From Punica granatum (lineage: Eukaryota; Streptophyta; Magnoliopsida; Myrtales; Lythraceae): a DNA stretch of 64,000 nt. The stretch is from the NCBI RefSeq assembly GCF_007655135.1, contig NC_045134.1, forward strand, positions 7,212,982 to 7,276,981. Reading direction: 5' to 3'. The number at the start of each line of letters is the position of its first letter. Position 1 is the stretch's first letter. This document shows, one piece after another, positions 46,293-57,900 of the stretch. The notes beneath the pieces are model-generated. The model was not told the origin of the DNA. It made no database searches and worked only from the letters and a program-made list of their open reading frames with translations. A program made the translations under genes and the position numbers.

Positions 46293-48738
46293 CTACGAGA
46301 CAAAACGCCCAACACAATTGCATTACGAGGTGAAATTCAGCACGATAATCAGCACAATGGAACAGTTTACACAGTTGAACACAGTACCTTCGCCTCATGG
46401 CCCTTCATTTTCACCGCCAATTGCTAAACCAAAACAAATTCAACAGAATGACCAATCTTTATCTTTGCCTCGATAAGATTCTGACAGAACACGAAACAAC
46501 CAAATTAGACGTTACAGAGCACCAAATAAAGTCATCCAATCGGAATGTACACTTATTCGGCAACTCCTACGACGAAATACACTAAATTTCGGGAATCAGA
46601 TAGAACAGAGCGCTCAGCTTCCCGGACTCTGGCGTCACAAGCTCGACCAATCATTTCCAGCATGCTCTCTATGAAACTTCCGACGCAACTGACCACTCAA
46701 ACCTCACGGAATTGTCAGTCATATGCTCATGGCAGCTCCCTTATTAGCTGTATTTACAATTTCCGATATAAGATTCACCATTGCCGAGCATGTACAGCTC
46801 CAGGAAAGAAAGCATGGTAAAGATCGACGGCAGCAATAATCCCGATATTGGAAAATTCCAAAACCAAGGAAGAAGTTCGATCCCCCTTTACCTCGTCGGA
46901 GTCTGACAGAGACCTCAGCGGCAAGGACAAGACGTCATCTTCATCTTCATCTTCATCTTCACCTTCATCGCAAAGTCTGTCATCATCTGCTATTTCGTTC
47001 TCAGCAATCAGTCGGTCTGCGCAGCCTCTTACTGCTCATCATGCGGACCTTTTTAAAATTTTTGCTAAATATACCATAAATTCTTCATTTTCTTCCTTTT
47101 TTTTAAGGTTAAATGCCACTTTTAGTCCTCAATCATTCCTTAATTTTTCATTTTCCATCCTCTCTTTTTTTCGATTTGATCTTATCCTTAACGTTTCTTT
47201 GTTCACTTTGGTCCTTTCACCACTTTTCTATAAAAAAAAAAAACTTAAATTTTCATCAAAAAAATAACATACAAATTTTGGTATGATACTGATGCTGATC
47301 GATGTTATCGATGAGCTGATATTAAAATTCATTTCCATTTAAAAGTTCTTATATGTTTTCGATGTAGTTATGGCAATTCTATTATTTATAGCAGGTACAT
47401 GTATAGGAACAACTGGGGCATTGGTCATGGTCTAAGAGATATTCTAGAGGCTCATAAAGGTTCTTTTACAGGTGAAAGCCACAAAGGCCTATATGAGATC
47501 CTAACAACGTCATCGCACGCTTGAGCTTCATGTTGCTCCTTTCAAGAGACATGTCAGATTTAGTACCCTATGATGAGACATATAATGCATTACAGATGTA
47601 TGGTTATTACAATTCAACTGCGCTATTATATTCCACTTCTTAGAAAGAAAAAACTTAAATCAACATCCAGTTTCGTTCTAGAAATGAATTTTCTTCAATT
47701 GAGTCAAAATTCCAATTTGAATTGTGAATTACAGATTGATGTTTTGTTCGGAAAAATTTGAACTTCTTCTTAATGGTAAGGGGGGTTGAGGTTTGAATGT
47801 GTTCGAATTTGAAAAAAAAGTAAGAAGAATAAGAAATGGTTCGATCCTTTTATTTTTATTCTTGAACTGTCATATTCCTAATAAATTTACCCCAAAATAG
47901 CATAGAGATTTGGGAGTTCCTATCAATAATGCATGACTACACAATAGGGGGATTCACTACAAATACTAGCTTGGCTCATTAATCCTTACCAACTTGATGT
48001 TTTGCCCCTGGCAGCATGATAAGAGCCGATGAATAAAAAATAATTAACATCACAAGGGTTTATGTGTAAAGACCTTTTTCTTTTTACCATAAGATCTCTT
48101 TTTTTTTTTACCACCGCACAAAAAAAAATATTCTGAAAGATTAGTTGGATAGTGGACTCTCTTTTTCCATTTTTCCAAGAGGAGAGACATAAGGTTTCGG
48201 CTTTAAAAATTAATTTAGTAAAACAAATTTTGTGGAAGACAATTTATGTTTTAAGATAGAGAGGGAAGGAAGGGATAATGGAATAAAGGAGAGAGGAGGC
48301 TGTCAGAGCTTCATTGGCATCTGCCTCTCTCCCTCCAACATCGCTTTTGACTTCTAGGGTTGCCGGAAACCTCGAAGGGGAAGGGGTGACCTCCAACGAG
48401 GCTCCCTTACTCGGGAGTCGAGGGGTCCCAGCCTGATCGATGACTTCGGCGAAGGAGGGGGTGGACACTAATGATGCTGCTCTAGTAGCCCCATCTTCCT
48501 CTTCGATCTCCCTTCCCTTTTGTTATATTTTTATATGCTAAGAAATTATTTTTAATAAAATTTATTTTTCTTTCAAAATAATTTCGAATGGAAAGGTAAC
48601 TTTTGAACGGAAAAATTGATGGTCGGACTAAAGCGAACAGGACATGCAACGTTAGTGTGAGATTGGAAAAAAAGAAAAAGAAAAGTTTAAAGATGAAAGT
48701 GAAATAACAAGGAAATGTTGATAACCAAAATTTATGCT
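46293..48738. other. Promoter side of the SWIM gene and gene-poor DNA
   Basis: 46.3-46.9 kb probably contains the promoter or leader of the SWIM gene. A (TCTTCA)n-like run lies at about 46937-46965. Beyond 47.05 kb the sequence becomes AT-rich; ORFs there (46848-47267, 47570-47761) are Ser/Phe-rich low-complexity translations. Confidence 0.35.
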
Positions 48739-48997
48739 GTATTTGGTTTGTAAGTAACATTTTAAAATCAGATTTTGATTTTGAAAAAGAGTGGTATAAA
48801 TGATTATGTATGGAGCTCACCATTTGACTTTGTATGAGTTATGTGATTTTGATTTTGAAAAAGAGTGGTATAAATGGAGTCCGCTCTTTGATTTTGTATG
48901 AGTTATTTTGTTTTGTTGTTGGTAGAAATTTGTTTTGTTGTGAGTATAATTAAGTTAAAGTAAGATTTTAAAATACAACTTTGAATCCAAACAGAGT
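48739..48997. repeat. MITE-like element with internal 74-bp duplication
   Basis: Begins GTATTTGGTTTG and ends GAATCCAAACAGAG, an imperfect inverted repeat of the same type as the other fold-back copies. The phrase GATTTTGATTTTGAAAAAG followed by AGTGGTATAAATG occurs twice, about 74 bp apart (near 48770 and 48845). Confidence 0.55.
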
Positions 48998-50130
48998 CTT
49001 ACTCATTTTTGTCCTTTTTGCATCACAATTTAGGTGTCACTGTAGACAACGACCTTTCTTTTTTTCTTTTTTTTCCCCAGAATTTTGGCATATCCCTCCG
49101 ACATGTTGTGCTTCTTAAATATCTTGAATATGAAAGAGTGCTTGCGGGCCGTGCAAGATGCTTAATGAGGTCATAATAGTCCAATCATCTGTGTCCTATG
49201 AATTATGAAAAGACATCATTATTGCAATATATTTCTATATCATTGCCTTGTATAATTGATACTGTATCAGGACACCTCAATTGTATTTATGTGTATTTAT
49301 AAATACAATATACAATGACCCAATTAGATCGCGACCTCAATTCTCTACGATCATTATAATAATAACTAAATTAATATCATCAAATGTGACAGTTTAGTTA
49401 TTTCATTCACTCTAATATGATGTGGTCAAAATCCTAAGTTTAAATTGTTTCTATGCATTTATATTAAAACATTTACTAGAAGTGTACTCTTTAGCTTGAG
49501 TTCGAAGGATATGAATTTTTACAAATTATACTAGATCTTTGATGGTGCTACGCTAATAGAGTGAATGATTGTGCTGATTATTCAGTTTGTCTCCTATGTT
49601 CGTAGTTGAATACGTGGGTTCGAATATTGTGTAACGAAATAGTAATGACCACTACTATTGCCCACAGTTTACTTTTCTAACAATGAACGATCCTAATTTA
49701 ATAAGGTTGAACTGTCAACTTTCTTTTTCAAATTTCATGATTGCAAACCAAATATTTCTTTTCCCATTTATATTAAAAATGCCGAATTGTGTTTTGAATG
49801 TTGATGCGATTATATTTGCCAATTATTTAGTGGAAAATCTCCATCTTTTTTGGAAATGTAATATTTTGAGATGTTGGTATTTTAGGATATTATAGTTGGA
49901 GATAACATATAAATTTTTAAGTTAAAAGAGATTCAAATCTATGTATATTATAGTTGGGATCGAGAAAATAGAGGGGATTTTATATGGGAGTTTTTTACAT
50001 TCGCATACAACTTTCTCTCCCATTTTTCCCTCTATGTCCTTCATATCTGATCAAGCTAATCATGTAAAAGTGCAAGGAAAGCATTGAGAGAGTATTTTGA
50101 TAGACTCATTGCTTTTGCTCTTTTGACTTA

Positions 50131-50425
50131 GGTGCTTTTGTTTTCTGAAAATGTTTTATCTTAACTCAATTCAACTTCACTTATTTTCAATTCAACATCA
50201 TAATCATTACTTTTTTAATTTTTTAATTTTTTTAACCATTCAATTTAATTTTTAACATTAAATTATCTCAACTATTCATTACTTTTTCACAATTCAACAA
50301 CACAATCATTATTTTTTTTTCAATTATTTATTATTTTTTCACACTTTTTCTCATAATTCAACAATACAATAATTACAAACCAATTAAAACCAAAACTCAA
50401 CTCAACTCTAAATCCAAACGCACTC
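50131..50425. repeat. MITE-like copy closely related to the arm at 2.8-3.06 kb
   Basis: It reads in the same order as 2787-3058: CAACTCAACT-type start, ACAACACAATCATTA, AAATTATCTCAACTATTCAT, CTTTTTCTCATAATTCAACA, then AACTCAACTCAACTCTAAAT and CCAAACGCACTC. It appears to be a single arm without the inverted partner. Confidence 0.7.
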
Positions 50426-51045
50426 TTAGAGTCTTTAGACCTTCGTGCTTAAGCGTAGCTCCTCTCATTTTTGTACTCTCCCCAATTATTATTCACAAAG
50501 AAGTCACTGTCAAACCCTCGGATGCTTATCTCTTGCTCATCTCAATTAATAGAATTTTAACACATATACCTTACGTGCAATTATTCTCTATTCCACTGTA
50601 TCTTTGTTTTGTGAGTAATCCCAACAAATGATTGCAACCGAGAGATTTTTTTTTAAATAGTAAGTGAAAAAAATCCAACCGAACAAAATAATAATAATTT
50701 TAGCCAATAAATTAAGAATATCTCCTTAAAAAAATTAGATGAAGGTTAAGCTCAGTGAAAATTCAAACCGACTTTTCCTTTTTTTAGGGTGATGAAACCG
50801 GAGCCGATGCCTAAATGTATTAAATTTAAATAAGAAATAAGAAATATATAGACGAGGCATGTTGGCCCGGTGATATCACCATACAGAAATGAATTAAGCC
50901 CAAGAGTGCTAGAACTAAAATTTCTGAACTTCCAAAGGCAACTGCACATTTATATGATATGAATGATGATGTGGGCGTGACGTGGAATGAACTCCAAGAG
51001 CGTTGACTTTATCATGAGGAGGAAACGAGAAATACATGAATGTCA

Positions 51046-51400
51046 GGTAGATTTTAAATTTATCTTTTTTGAGAAAAATATTAATTAGAAAAAAAATTAA
51101 ATTAGAAATAAATTTTAATTTTTTTACCTTTTTGGGTGTGTTATATAGATTTCAAATTTATGTGTCACTCATGTAAGTATTTCTTTTTAAATCTATCATT
51201 TTTGGAAAAAAAAATTAAAAAAGAAATATATTTTAATTTTAATTTTTTTTTATCTTTTTAAGTGTATTACATAGATTTCAAATCTACGTGTCACTCATGT
51301 AAGTATTTCTCTTTAAATCTATCTTTTTTGGGAAACAAATCAAAAAAATTAAATCAAAAATAAATTTTAGTTTTTTTTTACCTTTTTGAGGGTAAAAAAA
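51046..51400 (+). repeat. Three AT-rich tandem units of about 126 bp
   Basis: The phrase GTGTCACTCATGTAAGTATT recurs at about 51161 and 51287, 126 bp apart. Each is followed by AAATCTATC(A/T)TTTTTGG and a long A/T-rich segment ending TTTTTACCTTTTT. A third, more diverged unit begins the array. No gene is present. Confidence 0.65.
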
Positions 51401-52142
51401 TATTTAATGACAAAGTCCAAATATTGTTCGAGAAACCAGCCTGTTCTAATTAAATTAACTTCTCAGCAAGTTAACTATTTATGTTATTAATTAATCATTT
51501 CTGGTTACTCTCTCCTCCTTATTCCAACCAATAAATTCAATTTAATGGGTCAAATCCCCACTCGCATATTATCAAAACAAATCGGATGAATTTCTTTTTT
51601 CATACTTAATTGATAGAAACGTGAAGTCCCCATCAACAGCCGCATGATGTAGCCCGTGATATTGTAAGGGATCCACATCCTTTCGATCTAACGGTGGTCG
51701 GGTCTGCTTCATGGTTGTGTATCGAACCTTTGAATTCCCGAACAAATCACTCACAAGTGATGCAAATCTCATGGAGATATTTAGAATGAGATGCTTTAGT
51801 CCACAAATAGCGGCCCTTCCCGATTACACGTCCTCTCTTTCCATCAAAGGGACACTTTCAAAACCTAAAGCTATCCCCCCTACACCAGCATATTCTCTCA
51901 CTCCTTCTCTTTCGTCTTCGTCCCGCCTCGAGAGTTTAATCGCTTCGTAAAAAATTGTCTCTGAATTGAGAAAATCTTAAATGATCATTTCTCATCGTCA
52001 CTATAAAATTTATATTTTCAATTCAGATTCATATTGAATTTACTGTTGCGTCCTATTCGGAGCTTGGGGCCCACCGGAGTAAACTATACTCCATCAAGTA
52101 TAAAGGAGGATAACTGCATTGCATCAATTCCATGTTACAACA

Positions 52143-54010
52143 ATGGAAGAGTCTCCGAACAGCCAACAGCCAAAGTCCTCACTAAAGATCATCCAGACCC
52201 TCAAGTCCAACCTCTTCTCCTTCCACTCAACATGGGCTGAGCTCAATGGGGCCATGGGTGACCTCGGCACCTACATCCCCATAGTCCTTGCCCTAACCCT
52301 GGCCAAGGACCTCGACCTCGGCACGACCCTCATATTCACCGGCCTCTATAATGCCATCACGGGACTTGTCTACGGGGTCCCCATGCCCGTCCAGCCCATG
52401 AAGTCCATAGCCGCCGTGGCCATCTCGAGCCCCGGCTTCGGCATCCCCGAGGTCATGGCTTCGGGGATCTGCACCGGCGCCATCCTCCTTGTCCTCGGTG
52501 CAACAGGGCTCATGCGGCTCGTGTACAACCTCGTGCCCTTGTGCGTCGTCCGAGGGATCCAGCTTGCACAGGGCCTCTCTTTTGCGTTGACTGCAGTCAA
52601 GTACGTCCGGAAGGTCCAGAATTTCTCCAAGTCGAAGAGCTTGGGCGAGAGGCCCTGGCTCGGGCTCGACGGGCTGGTCCTGGCCATCGTGTGTGCCTGT
52701 TTCATAATCGTAGTCAATGGGGCTGGCGAAGAGAATAGTGAAGAGGTACATGGAAATATCAATGGGACAAGCAATGACTTGCAGGTTATGCATCGTGCAC
52801 AATATTTTTTTCTTTTTCCCATGTAATATTATATCCTCATTTCGGTTTCACTAAAATTATAGGTCGATGACGAGGAAAACTCGCTGAGGATGAGGAGGAG
52901 GAGGAGGTGGAGGAAGATCATATCGAACCTTCCGTCGGCATTCATCATCTTCATCCTAGGAGTGGTCCTAGCATTCATTAGGAAGCCCAGGCTGGTCGAT
53001 GGCATTAAATTCGGCCCGAACTCCATCAAAGTGATCCACATCTCAAGGCAAGCTTGGAAGGAAGGCTTCGTTAAGGGCACAATCCCGCAACTGCCCCTAT
53101 CGGTCCTAAACTCGGTGATTGCAGTGTGCAAGCTCTCCTATGACCTCTTCCCCCAGAGGGCAGACTTCTCGCCCACCTCAGTTTCTGTAACCGTGGGGCT
53201 CATGAACTTGGTTGGCTGCTGGTTCGGGGCAATGCCATGCTGCCACGGCGCAGGTGATGAGCACTTTCCAGTTTTTCGAACCGCAATCAAACTATAACGA
53301 TGTAGTCTCTGGAAAATTATACCCGAGTGAACATGTTTTTCATGTTATATATGATGCAATTCGCTCTTACTTACTAGGGAGGGTAAGGTTGATTGCAGTT
53401 TGTAGTCTCTGGAAAATTATACCCGAGTGAACATGTTTTTCATGGTATATATGATGCAATTCGCTCTTACTTACTAGGGAGGGTAAGGTTGATTGCAGTT
53501 TGTGTCTTCATTGACTGTCCAACTATTATGTTTCGGTCTCTACTTAAAACGAACTTCTTAGATGTCCGAACGCATCTGCGCACAGATACAAATCACACAC
53601 ATAAACATAACTCCTTTCTCCATTCCGCAGGTGGGCTTGCGGGGCAGTACAAGTTCGGGGGAAGGAGCGGTGGGTGTGTGGCAATTCTAGGGGCAGCGAA
53701 GTTGGTCTTGGGGCTTGCCTTGGGGAGCTCCTTGGTGATGGTTCTCAACCAGTTCCCCGTTGGGGTCCTCGGGGTCCTTCTGCTGTTCGCCGGGATTGAG
53801 CTCGCCATGGCCTCAAGGGACATGGGATCGAAGGAGGAGTCTTTTGTGATGCTGATGTGCACTGCAGTCTCACTTGTACAGTCCAGCGCTGCGCTTGGGT
53901 TCCTGTGCGGGATGGTTGTGTATTCATTACTAAGGCTAAGGGATCTCGTGTTTGCGCACAAGACCCGGGATCGGTCCTGCTTGGATATATGGATGCAGAG
54001 GATGGCATGA
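52143..54010 (+). CDS. MOT1: High-affinity molybdate transporter, MOT1 (SULTR5) family
   Basis: Three exons (52143-52784, 52863-53253, 53631-54010) give 470 residues, close to Arabidopsis MOT1 (456). Family signatures are clear: WAELNGAMGDLGTYIPIVLA, YGVPMPVQPMKSIAAVAIS, and CCHGAGGLAGQYKFGGRSG, which spans the second splice junction. About ten hydrophobic segments are visible. No STAS domain is present, as expected for SULTR5. MOT1 proteins move molybdate across the plasma, mitochondrial or vacuolar membrane for molybdenum-cofactor enzymes. The start at 52143 (MEESPNSQQ) gives the usual short cytosolic N-terminus. An Arg-rich cytosolic loop (MRRRRRWRKI) lies at the start of exon 2. As I recall the Arabidopsis gene lacks introns, so the two introns here are notable; the second contains a recent tandem duplication. 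Confidence 0.95.
53301..53500 (+). repeat. 100-bp tandem duplication in MOT1 intron 2
   Basis: Units 53301-53400 and 53401-53500 are identical except for one base (CATGTTATAT against CATGGTATAT). The copies lie wholly inside the 377-bp second intron, so the protein is unaffected. Confidence 0.97.
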
Positions 54011-54982
54011 ACACTGGAACTTTACCGTAGGGGGAAAAGCGAAAGGGTTCCCAGTCTTTCATCTTTGCTTTCCAGAAAGAATGAAAAATAAGGATATATT
54101 TTCCGAAAGGACGTCGACTAGCCGGTTTTTCATTGTTGCATAAAGCAAGAGCATCTTGAAGTCCTCGTTTCTTCTCGGGTTCCCCGAAAGTGAAAGAAGT
54201 TCTCATAAAATGATTTTCCCTGTTGTCTCTCGTGTCTGCAGAAATTGTGAGATAAGGTGCCTGGAGGCAGTACAGTTAGTTCTGTATTCGAATGTTTAAT
54301 GATGTAACATATGTACAAAACCAACACAAGTTAGCAATTAGTTTGAAGAATTATGTTTGGATTCTTAGTTCTGGATAAAAACTCAATCGGGAATGTTAAC
54401 CAGGATCTCGTTTCATGCCTAGCGAGTCAAAACAGACCATTCCATCTTTCCTAAGATGGAGCTGGTGAAAAGAACATCAATTTGGTGGTATTGAGGGGGG
54501 AATTGCTCATCTTCTGGCAAAACATTCTAATTCTCTGAATTGTGAGAGTAATTCCAATGAACCAGAGAATGCGGAAGCATGTGAGGTTACATGCAGTTTC
54601 CCCAGAAAATCCCGTAATCGTTAATAGTGTATACAGTGGACAATGAATCTTCATAGGAAAGGGTACAAACTAATGCACTTTACAAATATGTACTGTCTTG
54701 ACAATTACTGTTTTTCGTGTTTTCCTATAAACCGAACCGAGACTGCTAAATCAAGGATATAAATGCTACAATTTGATGTACAGTGACATAATTAATTAGT
54801 TAAACGCCATGAACTAGTAATTTAGTACCTCGGTCTGTCCACATTGTGGTCGTTCACAATTTGCTGAGATTTTTTTTATTAAGATCTGCCACTCATGTAA
54901 CTGTTAGAGAGCTTTTACGAGCCTTTTCGTGAACAGGTGACATGATCCAGTGGATTTATCATCTTTTCCTCCAATCTTGTTT
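54011..54982. other. Convergent 3' flanks of MOT1 and the ArfGAP gene
   Basis: About 970 bp without a gene: the MOT1 3' UTR to the left and the ArfGAP 3' UTR to the right (minus strand). Short ORFs here have no motifs. Confidence 0.4.
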
Positions 54983-57900
54983 TCAATCAAACGGGTTTCC
55001 TCCCCCAACAGGTGAAGAAGAGGAGTAGTTAGGGGCAATGGCACCTGGGTAGGACATCATCTGATGGTTCGGGTTTCCACCAAAACCCTCGTATCCGTGC
55101 TGCTGCTGTTGTAAGCTGCAGGTAGAATCAAACACAATTTGTGAACATTCGTACACCGGAATGATGTTATATCACAGCTTCCTGTTCTCTTCAAACCCAT
55201 TTGATCCCGTGAAAAATTATGCATACCTTGAGAACGGCATCTTGCCCTGTCCATGTTGTTGCCCCATGTATACACCTAAGACAATTCGGCAGCAGAATAT
55301 TTTAGTAAACGGAAATCTGCATCTGCACTGCTAGAGGAAAAAAAGAGTACTCTTTCTGATTTATTACCAGAGGAAAATGCCGGTCCATGAGAAGGAGACT
55401 GAGGTTGCATAGGCGGCACACAAGAGGGATGCAGCCCAAGGCTAAACGGACCCGAAGGAGCTGAAATGTCGTTGTTAAAGAGGGCTCCTTGCATAGGCAC
55501 CGTAGAAGGGAACTGCACAGTCACGAAATGCGAGCTTTACGAAATTGGAGTTTCCTTCCTCAGGAAAGTGGAAGAACTCATACAGGAAAGAACATATGCT
55601 TATGTTTCTAATGTTATTTGTTACTCCTGAGTTCTGATTGTTCTGTCATTTTCTTTTCCAAGAAAAGATGGAATAGGGAACAGAAAACAATGGAGATAAA
55701 ATGCATAGATTATTTCTATGAATGCATACCATGGGACGTTGAGGTTCGGTTCCTTCCATTCCAACATCAAATGGGTTAGTCGACTTTGGGGAGTTGGAAT
55801 ACGCACCCAGTTGCTGAGAAAAGAAAAATGATAACGACACACATCGCATCAGTTACGCGAGTTAAATGGGAAAACAGTCATGGTTCTCTTGTTGAGCTAT
55901 ACCATCATATTAGGAGGGTAATAGTGCATGTTGAACCCAAAGCCCTGCAGTGGAACAGGTTGCCATGTCCGGACAGGAGCCGGAGCCTGAGGATAAAGCA
56001 CAGTGAAAAGGTCCTGCAGAAATATGCACAACAGTATATATTCAACAATAGTAAAGTCACCTGAACTGCCCGATCCTATTGAGATTGCCTTGCCACCCAG
56101 TGTTTCGGAAATTTTTTATGTTGCATTTGTAGCTAAGGCAGTTTTTGTGGCAATTTTATAAAGTAGGTGGAAGGTTGGATCGAAACAGATTTTACCGACC
56201 GCTGGGAGTTCCCTTCTTCCGCTGGGCTTCCTCTCAAGCTGAGGACTTTGTGATGCCATGAAAGAACTTGTTTCCGGTTCGGTTTTAACATTTTGGGCAG
56301 GACCAGGAGAATTTGCAGACTGTTGCTGTATCCCTGTTTCCACCGATGGAGCTGGGGCCTATAAGATAGCACGAAGAGAAGACAACATCAAATTATACTG
56401 GCACGGTAACCACTGTCGAGGACCCATTACGACCAATGATTGTTACTCTTGCATAATTTCATTCGGTTGAAGAATGTACTCACCGATGAAATGGGTTGTT
56501 CTTGAATTGACATGTTTTCTGCTGGGGCCTATAAGATAGCATCAAGAGAAGACAGTATCAAATTATACTGGCAAGGTGACCATGGTCGAGGACCCACTAC
56601 TACCAAGATTGTCACTGTGGCATAATGTCATTCGCTTGAAGAATGTACTCACCGATGGAATGGGTTGTTCTTGAAGTGACATGTTCTCTGCAGGAGCAGA
56701 TGTTGGAGGCTGATGGTACTGATGCGAGACCGGAAACTGCACCAAGTTGGCACCATCATCTGGTGAACCTCCCGAGGTCTCGTCAAGGGGCTGTTGGATT
56801 GAGGCATTGGGATGAGATGCGGGACTGGTGGCATCCACACTTTCAGGTTCAGGTAACCGTGACGGGCCCACTATTATATTATGCTCAGTGGTGGGTATTA
56901 CATTTTGCACAGTGGTGGGTTGATCCACCCCACTAAATACTTCATTGCTGCTCGGTCCTGGCAAAGGTGCTGGACCAGCAAGTTCAAATAGTAAAAACTC
57001 GAGAGTGTTAGGATTTGAAGGTTTGGTCGGTGCTTTCTTCTCCTCTGTAGAGGATCCGAAGGGGGCCCAGTTTGTCTCATCGTTATTAGCAGCAGCAGGA
57101 GGGGCGGTAACAGTAGTCATGGTGTTGGTGTTGGTGGTGGTGGTGGTGGTGGCCATGGGTGGAGGGCGCTGTTGTTTCTGAACATCAGGAGGCTTTGAGT
57201 CATCACCGCAATCGATCAAGCTTCCCTGGTTGGCAACTTTTTCTTCTTTTGCTTTGTTTTCGTTGCTAGAAGAGCCCTGACTAGGCGAAGATGGTGCCTT
57301 CTGCATCAAGAAATAGTCCTAAAGTTGGTAAAATTTCGAAAACCACCCCGATATTCCACTGGCATCTCTTGATGAAAACACGAAATGGATAAGGTGCGAT
57401 AGTTACGTATTGAACTGCATTTCAGGAGTTGTTCTTTAACCAAGAATGAGAATCTGTTATTCTTTTGTTGAATAAGACTGCAGAAAAAGGACTTCATGAA
57501 GTTTTCACCCGCAACTATGATCTGTTTGGGTAAACGAAAAGGGAACCTTTTCAACAGCTAAACTTGCTTGATCATTTGAAGGATCTTGACTGTCTTTCCC
57601 CTCAATCCTTTCACGTGATCTCACCGACTGAGAGGCCTGCCGTGACAGCTCTCTCTCGAGGCGAGCCTCTAGGGAAATTGATGGCTTCTCTGCATTCTTC
57701 TGAAGACCATCAAAGGACCTTCTCCCTATGACCCTGAAATCCTCGCTCATTAGCCTCATGGCATTAGTAGACCGTCTCCGACTTCCATATCCATCATCTC
57801 GAAACCTTTAAAAAAGAAAGGAGTTGTTGATGTTCAATAATTTTGATGCCACCTTCGGTCTCCTGACTGTTAAAAATTCCAACCAACCTGTCGTCAACGA

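Larger units (their letters stand above)
48998..52142. other. Gene-poor AT-rich region upstream of MOT1
   Basis: Apart from the repeats listed separately I see nothing coding. The final 300 bp before 52143 should hold the MOT1 promoter; TATAAAATTTATATTTTC near 52001 is a candidate core element but is not unique. Confidence 0.35.

Noticed and set aside
52293..52822. Long minus-strand ORFs opposite MOT1 exon 1
   Set aside because: Antisense shadows caused by high GC at third positions; the compositions are implausible and no domain is seen.
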